DNA of 64,000 bases from Hippasteria phrygiana (taxonomy: Eukaryota > Echinodermata > Asteroidea > Valvatida > Goniasteridae). Below are positions 61,501-64,000 of the stretch, in pieces. A model generated the notes under the pieces. That model searched no databases. It was not told the DNA's origin and saw nothing but the letters and a program-made list of their open reading frames with translations. The stretch lies in NCBI GenBank assembly GCA_037893225.1, contig JAZGUH010000331.1, positions 2,356,001 through 2,420,000 on the forward strand, written 5' to 3'. The position numbers and the translations under genes are program-made. The stretch's first letter is position 1. Each line of letters opens with the position of its first letter.

Positions 61501-63683
61501 AATATTGCATACACATTTGACATCCAAACTAACAATAAAAACATTCGAAACAGCCCTGTGTTTGTCCACAAACACTTGCCTCTAGTTTTATTTGAAATTG
61601 TTTATAACGAGCCTGTAACCTGTCCTGAGACTGGGGGGGGGGGGGGGGGGGGTGTGGCAAACCCCAAAGTGGAACTTTTGGCATATACACAACATTGTGA
61701 ACACATACGTACCATGACGTATATAAACATGTTCATAAACATTTGCAAAATTATAAATAACCAAACTACTGAATTATTACAAAATACCATACTAGACTTG
61801 TAAATAGCAGTCAACCCTAACAGCCCAAGGCTTTTTACTAGAATCCTTCCCTAACCACACAAACTCCAACACTGTGTAGTAAAACCAATGGCACATTCTT
61901 TGTACTTGGACAAAATCAGGGCATCAAGTCCCATGCAAAGTGATGGTGCCAAGGCTCTACAGCACCCAATCACACAAAATTCAACACAAATGGGGTGTTT
62001 GATTTTGGCAGGTTAGGGATGGTTAGGGTTTTAAGCATTCTTAAAAATCATGGCACCTGGTGTGCTGTTGCTTTGAAGAAAAGTGGAAATTTATAATCTA
62101 GTTACCCGACCTGATAATTCCCTCAAATCTATAAAATGCATTTTGTCTAAGGTATGGTCTGGGAACCAGACTATAACATATTTGTTTTTCTCCGTTTTCT
62201 CAGCATCTATGCACGCAAAACTTTAAACAGGCCAGTGTTACAGTATTTGCTAGCACGCTATAAAATACTAACCACCAAATCCATTCATTTCTCACATTAC
62301 AGCAAAAGCAAATGGTATATACTACCTTTAAATGTCCTACATTTACCATATTTAAGTGGAATATTCAGTGGATCCATGTACTTGACTATTTTGTGTTACA
62401 TTTACAAGACGAAGGAGACCTGCTACGTGGTCATCATCTAGCGACAGCGAAGATGAACAGGAACCAGCTCCCAAGAACAAACATCGGCAACCTGCTATGG
62501 CACCAGCCCCATTGCCATCTGCACCACCTGCCATTCTGTCAATCTCCCCGATGAACCATGTGGACTTAGATGCGGATACCCCTTCTTGCTCTAGGCCTAA
62601 CACCCCAAGACTAGGTAAAGACTGAAATACACCAGTTGTTAATTGATTAAAGCCAATCCATCCTGAATCAATTAAGGTCCCGGTCACCCTGTTTTCAAGC
62701 ATTTCAAGAAAGTTAGGGGATTTTTGGATTGAAGATTTTAAGTGGAATACGATGACTTTGATTTGGGATTTTACTGCTTAAAAAATCTTGTTGGTTGATG
62801 TACCAATTGACCTGCCAAGAAACTGCCTAGCCTTGCACCATAAAGCAAAGGCAATTACTATTTGCATGCAATTACTGCCGTGTGTGCTTAACATTGCACG
62901 AGGAACAATGTGGTCAGAAAGTCCATTCAGATAAACAGTGCAGCATTGCCTTGTAAGAGAGCGTGGTTTTATTCATTGTACAAAACCTAAAAATGTCAGT
63001 AACTGTAACACAATGTAATTATAAATATGAATGAGGCTTCCTCCTTCCACATCCCTTCCCCACACACAAAAATAATAAATAGAAAGCATGTAAATGTACT
63101 AATAGTTCTCTGAAATTTCCTTTTTTTTCTGTAGGTATGAGAGGCAGCGGGATATGTCAAGCAACAGTGGTAAGTAAAAATTTAATTTAACTTTAACCCT
63201 AACTCTAACTCTACCAGATACAGCACAGTGCATCTGTGCTGACAGCCCCCACTTTGCTGCACTCTCCACACAAGTCAAAGTGACAAAGTATGCAATGTGA
63301 TTCGACTGGCAGGCTACTAGCCAAAATGTCCTGGAGTGTCTACGTTAGGGGTTTAATACAAGTTTGGTGAATCAGCCTTTCAAAAAAGATGGAAAAGTTA
63401 GCAAATTATGGTTTGTTTCTCATATAATTTACTGTATTTTCCCATTTTATTAATAGCAACACTGATGACTCTACTGAAAGCTGTGACAGAGATTCAGCTG
63501 ACAGTAAAGTCTATTCAGCAGGAGCAAGAGGCCCAACGACGAGTCCTGAATGGAATAGCAGTGAAGCTTTTGGGAGATGTAGATGAAAAACTGCCCGAGG
63601 ACATCACCTTACCTCTGAGCACTCAAGAGGACATTGAGGAGCTTGAAGAGGAGCTCAAAACCAAAAAGACCAGGGATGCGTTG
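43373..63683 (+). CDS. DUF4806 protein, copy B: exons 1-5 (3' end beyond window)
   Basis: The model joins 43,373-43,568, 43,895-43,982, 62,409-62,614, 62,931-62,952 (inferred microexon), 63,135-63,169 and 63,457-63,683, a total of 774 nt with no stop and all phases consistent. The N-terminal module has the pattern of this family: MYAVVVFTETDEVELVLSNW, then WPPFK, then a Tyr-Glu-Ala basic helix ending EDTSD, then an RRRP..SSSSDSED nuclear-signal-like acidic/basic segment. A proline-rich linker (about residues 115-150), a helical stretch and the start of the DUF4806 core follow. The product is probably nuclear; its function is unknown. Intron 2 is about 18.4 kb and filled almost entirely by the right satellite array. 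The terminal exon, equivalent to 40,820-40,981, should lie just past the window end. Confidence 0.8.
43895..43982 (+). CDS. DUF4806 copy B exon 2
   Basis: 88 nt after CACACATAG. It reads TYEAGRQKSRMAEDTSD and on to KQQK, the conserved basic helix plus TSD of this family. The donor GTAAGT lies 22 bp before the first hairpin of the satellite array. Confidence 0.8.
44005..44195 (+). mobile_element. Four tandem covarying hairpins
   Basis: Perfect stems at 44,005-44,033, 44,059-44,087, 44,110-44,138 and 44,166-44,195. Left arms are GGCTGTTTCGTAA, GGCTGTTTCGAAA, GGCTGTTTCGGAA and GGCTGTTTTGGAAA, and each right arm is its exact complement. Each is followed by CTTGTTTTCGTTAAGA and a T tract. The arm differences are compensated on both sides. 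Confidence 0.8.
45395..45424 (+). mobile_element. Helitron-like 3' terminus (GTGTTTGT hairpin)
   Basis: Hairpin GTGTTTGTCCACAAACAC (45,395-45,412), 8-nt spacer, CTAG (45,421-45,424), then T. GAAACAGCCCT precedes it, as in the copies at 48.3, 59.9 and 61.6 kb. Confidence 0.6.
48329..48544 (+). mobile_element. Composite terminus: CTAG end plus three hairpins
   Basis: In order: GAAACAGCC, hairpin GTGTTTGTCCACAAACAC (48,339-48,356), CTAG (48,369-48,372), T tract, two GGCTGTTTCGAAA hairpins each followed by GTTAAGA, then the GGCTTTTCCGAC hairpin (48,500-48,528) and CTGA (48,541-48,544). A module B body starts after the last T-rich tract. The first GAAACAGCC can also pair with the downstream GGCTGTTTC, enclosing the CTAG. 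Confidence 0.6.
49510..50258 (+). repeat. Direct duplicate of 52,280-53,028
   Basis: About 749 bp repeated at an offset of 2,770 bp, with no difference noticed by eye. It ends within the hairpin-terminus region (AAAAGCCCTCTGTTCTGTTA), where the two copies diverge. Confidence 0.85.
50261..50305 (+). mobile_element. Hairpin-CTGA terminus
   Basis: Stem GGCTTTTCCGAC with GTCGGAAAAGGC (50,261-50,289), 12-nt spacer, CTGA (50,302-50,305), T tract. The preceding CTCTAG end seen at 53 kb is missing here. Confidence 0.6.
53006..53148 (+). mobile_element. Composite terminus: CTAG end plus two CTGA hairpins
   Basis: GGAAAAGCC, an imperfect TCTGTT/AACAGA hairpin (53,022-53,037), CTAG (53,049-53,052) and T come first. 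Then hairpins with CCGAC/GTCGG (53,055-53,083, CTGA at 53,096) and CCGAA/TTCGG (53,105-53,132, CTGA at 53,145) follow. A (TTC)n tract and a module B body come next. Confidence 0.6.
53150..55600 (+). repeat. Module B tandem block, ~605-bp unit, four copies
   Basis: The block ATGACGTCATCGGCTGATTT recurs near 53,765, 54,370, 54,975 and 55,580, a period of about 605 bp. Each unit holds four CRE pairs, one of them joined to a CACGTG E-box (ATCACGTGTCA.GTGACGTCA). The left array has the same period in two pairs (4,267/4,872 and 9,102/9,707). Confidence 0.85.
56190..56585. mobile_element. Nested short inverted-repeat element, copy 3
   Basis: ATTGTGTAGTTTAG at 56,190 and CTAAACTACACAAT to 56,585. 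It is the mirror copy of 8,108-8,503. A relic hairpin terminus (GGCGTTTCCGCT...GGAAAGCC, then TTTGTTTTTGTTCTG) abuts its left side at about 56,140-56,181. Confidence 0.55.
57173..57200 (+). mobile_element. Helitron-like 3' terminus (CTATGTT hairpin)
   Basis: Hairpin CTATGTTCTTAAAAACATAG, 4-nt spacer ACCT, CTAG (57,197-57,200), T. It is preceded by GGAAAAGCC and is the mirror of 2,663-2,690. Confidence 0.55.
58800..59620 (+). repeat. Module D tandem block, ~145-bp unit
   Basis: GTGACGTCATCTTAAAGGGG recurs near 58,803, 58,951, 59,099, 59,246 and 59,535, with a variant near 59,390. A similar block lies at 47.1-48.2 kb. Confidence 0.8.
59893..59921 (+). mobile_element. Helitron-like 3' terminus (GTGTTTGT hairpin)
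   Basis: Hairpin 59,893-59,910, 7-nt spacer, CTAG at 59,918-59,921, T tract, then a module start at GACTTTTGCCCATAGC. Confidence 0.6.
61558..61585 (+). mobile_element. Helitron-like 3' terminus closing the right array
   Basis: Hairpin 61,558-61,575, 6-nt spacer, CTAG at 61,582-61,585, then TTTTATTTG, where no array sequence continues. This is a genuine outer boundary and so the best estimate of the element's 3' end. Confidence 0.65.
61632..61652. repeat. G homopolymer
   Basis: About 20 G in a row between the array end and repeat R1 copy 3. Confidence 0.9.
61738..62325 (+). repeat. Interspersed repeat family R1, copy 3
   Basis: Same landmarks as 14,262-14,680 and 33,052-33,480, with about 230 extra bases (about 61,812-62,040) between the TAGCAGTC and TGGCACCTGG blocks. 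It lies in intron 2 of DUF4806 copy B, just before exon 3. Confidence 0.75.
62409..62614 (+). CDS. DUF4806 copy B exon 3
   Basis: Acceptor TTTACAAG and donor GTAAAG. One base completes the Lys codon from exon 2, giving KRRRPATWSSSSDSEDEQEP across the junction, then a proline/alanine-rich linker. The other two frames contain stops. It leaves phase 1. Confidence 0.8.
62931..62952 (+). CDS. DUF4806 copy B microexon (inferred)
   Basis: Exon 3 leaves phase 1 but exon 4 must be entered in phase 2, so an exon of 3n+1 nt is needed between them. A 22-nt segment bounded by CCATTCAG and GTAAGA fits and reads DKQCSIA, with the last two bases joining exon 4 to make Leu. It is supported only by phase logic and splice signals. 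Confidence 0.45.
63135..63169 (+). CDS. DUF4806 copy B exon 4
   Basis: Identical to copy A exon 4 (39,633-39,667), with the same acceptor and donor. Confidence 0.7.
63457..63683 (+). CDS. DUF4806 copy B exon 5
   Basis: Same length and splice sites as copy A exon 5. It has E in QEDIEELEE and R in KKTRDAL where copy A has G and S. The E version fits the acidic helix better, so copy A may carry the derived change. Confidence 0.85.
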
Positions 63684-63744
63684 GTAAGTCAAGGAAACGC
63701 TAACCCTATAACCTTTCAAGCCCCAGACTAGTTAAAACAATTGG

Positions 63745-64000
63745 CAGTGGCGTATACAGCTTTTTACGGCGTACAAAATTGAGACGTTTCGACATCTGAA
63801 CTGCCTGAAACACTGTGTTTGGATTTTTTGACAGCATTAGGTATTTTAAGTTTTTCAATGGGCCACGATTTTTGGTTAGTGGATTTCGCTAATATGCCAT
63901 TAAATGAAGCATTTACGATTACCCAAAAGAAAAATTCACCGAGGGAGGTAGGGCAGGTTTTTCCCCCAGCAGTGAACAGCCCTACACGAAACCCCACCTG
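63745..64000. mobile_element. hAT-like MITE, copy B, cut by window end
   Basis: Begins CAGTGGCGTAT at the position equivalent to 40,243 in copy A. It shows that the MITE was present before the segment was duplicated. Confidence 0.75.

Larger units (their letters stand above)
44005..61585 (+). repeat. Right array of composite paired-CRE satellite
   Basis: About 17.6 kb of the same A, B and D modules as the left array, in the opposite orientation, all within intron 2 of DUF4806 copy B. The left edge is the first hairpin at 44,005 and the right edge is a hairpin-CTAG terminus at 61,582-61,585. The base before the first T is A and the base after CTAG is T, compatible with insertion between A and T. 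Hairpin termini punctuate the array at about 44.1, 45.4, 48.4, 50.3, 53.1, 57.2, 59.9 and 61.6 kb. The region 55-58.5 kb mirrors 6.3-9.7 kb of the left array. Confidence 0.85.

Overview
This window looks like nuclear DNA from a marine invertebrate, most likely a deuterostome such as an echinoderm. That is inferred from style only: AT-rich intronic DNA with GT..AG exons, frequent TAGGCCTA and (TACATG)n motifs, long G/C homopolymers, many short inverted-repeat transposons, and a DUF4806-type gene. No bacterial operons, rRNA genes or CRISPR arrays are visible. Almost every long open frame is a by-product of repeats.

Layout. 1-1,230: mostly unassigned DNA with one transposon relic and two weak exon candidates. 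1,231-10,933: left array of a composite satellite built around paired CRE palindromes (TGACGTCATCATGACGTCA). 10,934-11,970: a 124-bp minisatellite. 12.1-17.3 kb: unique DNA with a TIR element, a tRNA-like pol III relic, G/C homopolymers and one good candidate first coding exon (17,161-17,251). 17,379-18,461: a foldback element with a 9-bp target duplication. 18,483-29,000: a 10.5-kb foldback transposon whose ends are tandem ~230-bp repeats. 29.0-31.1 kb: two further foldback elements. 31-37 kb: small candidate exons among interspersed repeats. 37,386-39,393: a 47-bp minisatellite in which every unit is a hairpin. 39.6-41.0 kb: the last three exons of a DUF4806 gene (copy A). 41.4-42.8 kb: two inverted-repeat elements, one with a one-sided hexanucleotide expansion. 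43,373-63,683: the start and middle of a second DUF4806 gene (copy B). Its second intron (about 18.4 kb) contains the right satellite array (44,005-61,585), which lies in opposite orientation to the left array.

How it fits together. The best-supported gene is DUF4806 copy B: exons of 196, 88, 206, 22, 35 and 227 nt keep a continuous frame across all splice phases. Copy A repeats exons 4-5 and their introns almost base for base 23,502 bp upstream, including the same hAT-like insertion, and also has the terminal exon. The two satellite arrays share nested insertions and long near-identical stretches at mirrored positions.

The most unusual structure is in the satellite arrays. They are punctuated by hairpins followed by CTAG|T or CTGA|T, the layout of Helitron-type 3' ends. 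The hairpin stems vary between copies but keep perfect pairing, which implies selection on, or a mechanistic need for, the DNA fold. No Rep/helicase or other transposase could be read in the window, so any mobile behaviour would be non-autonomous. Repeat boundaries, identities and copy counts were read by eye and are approximate.
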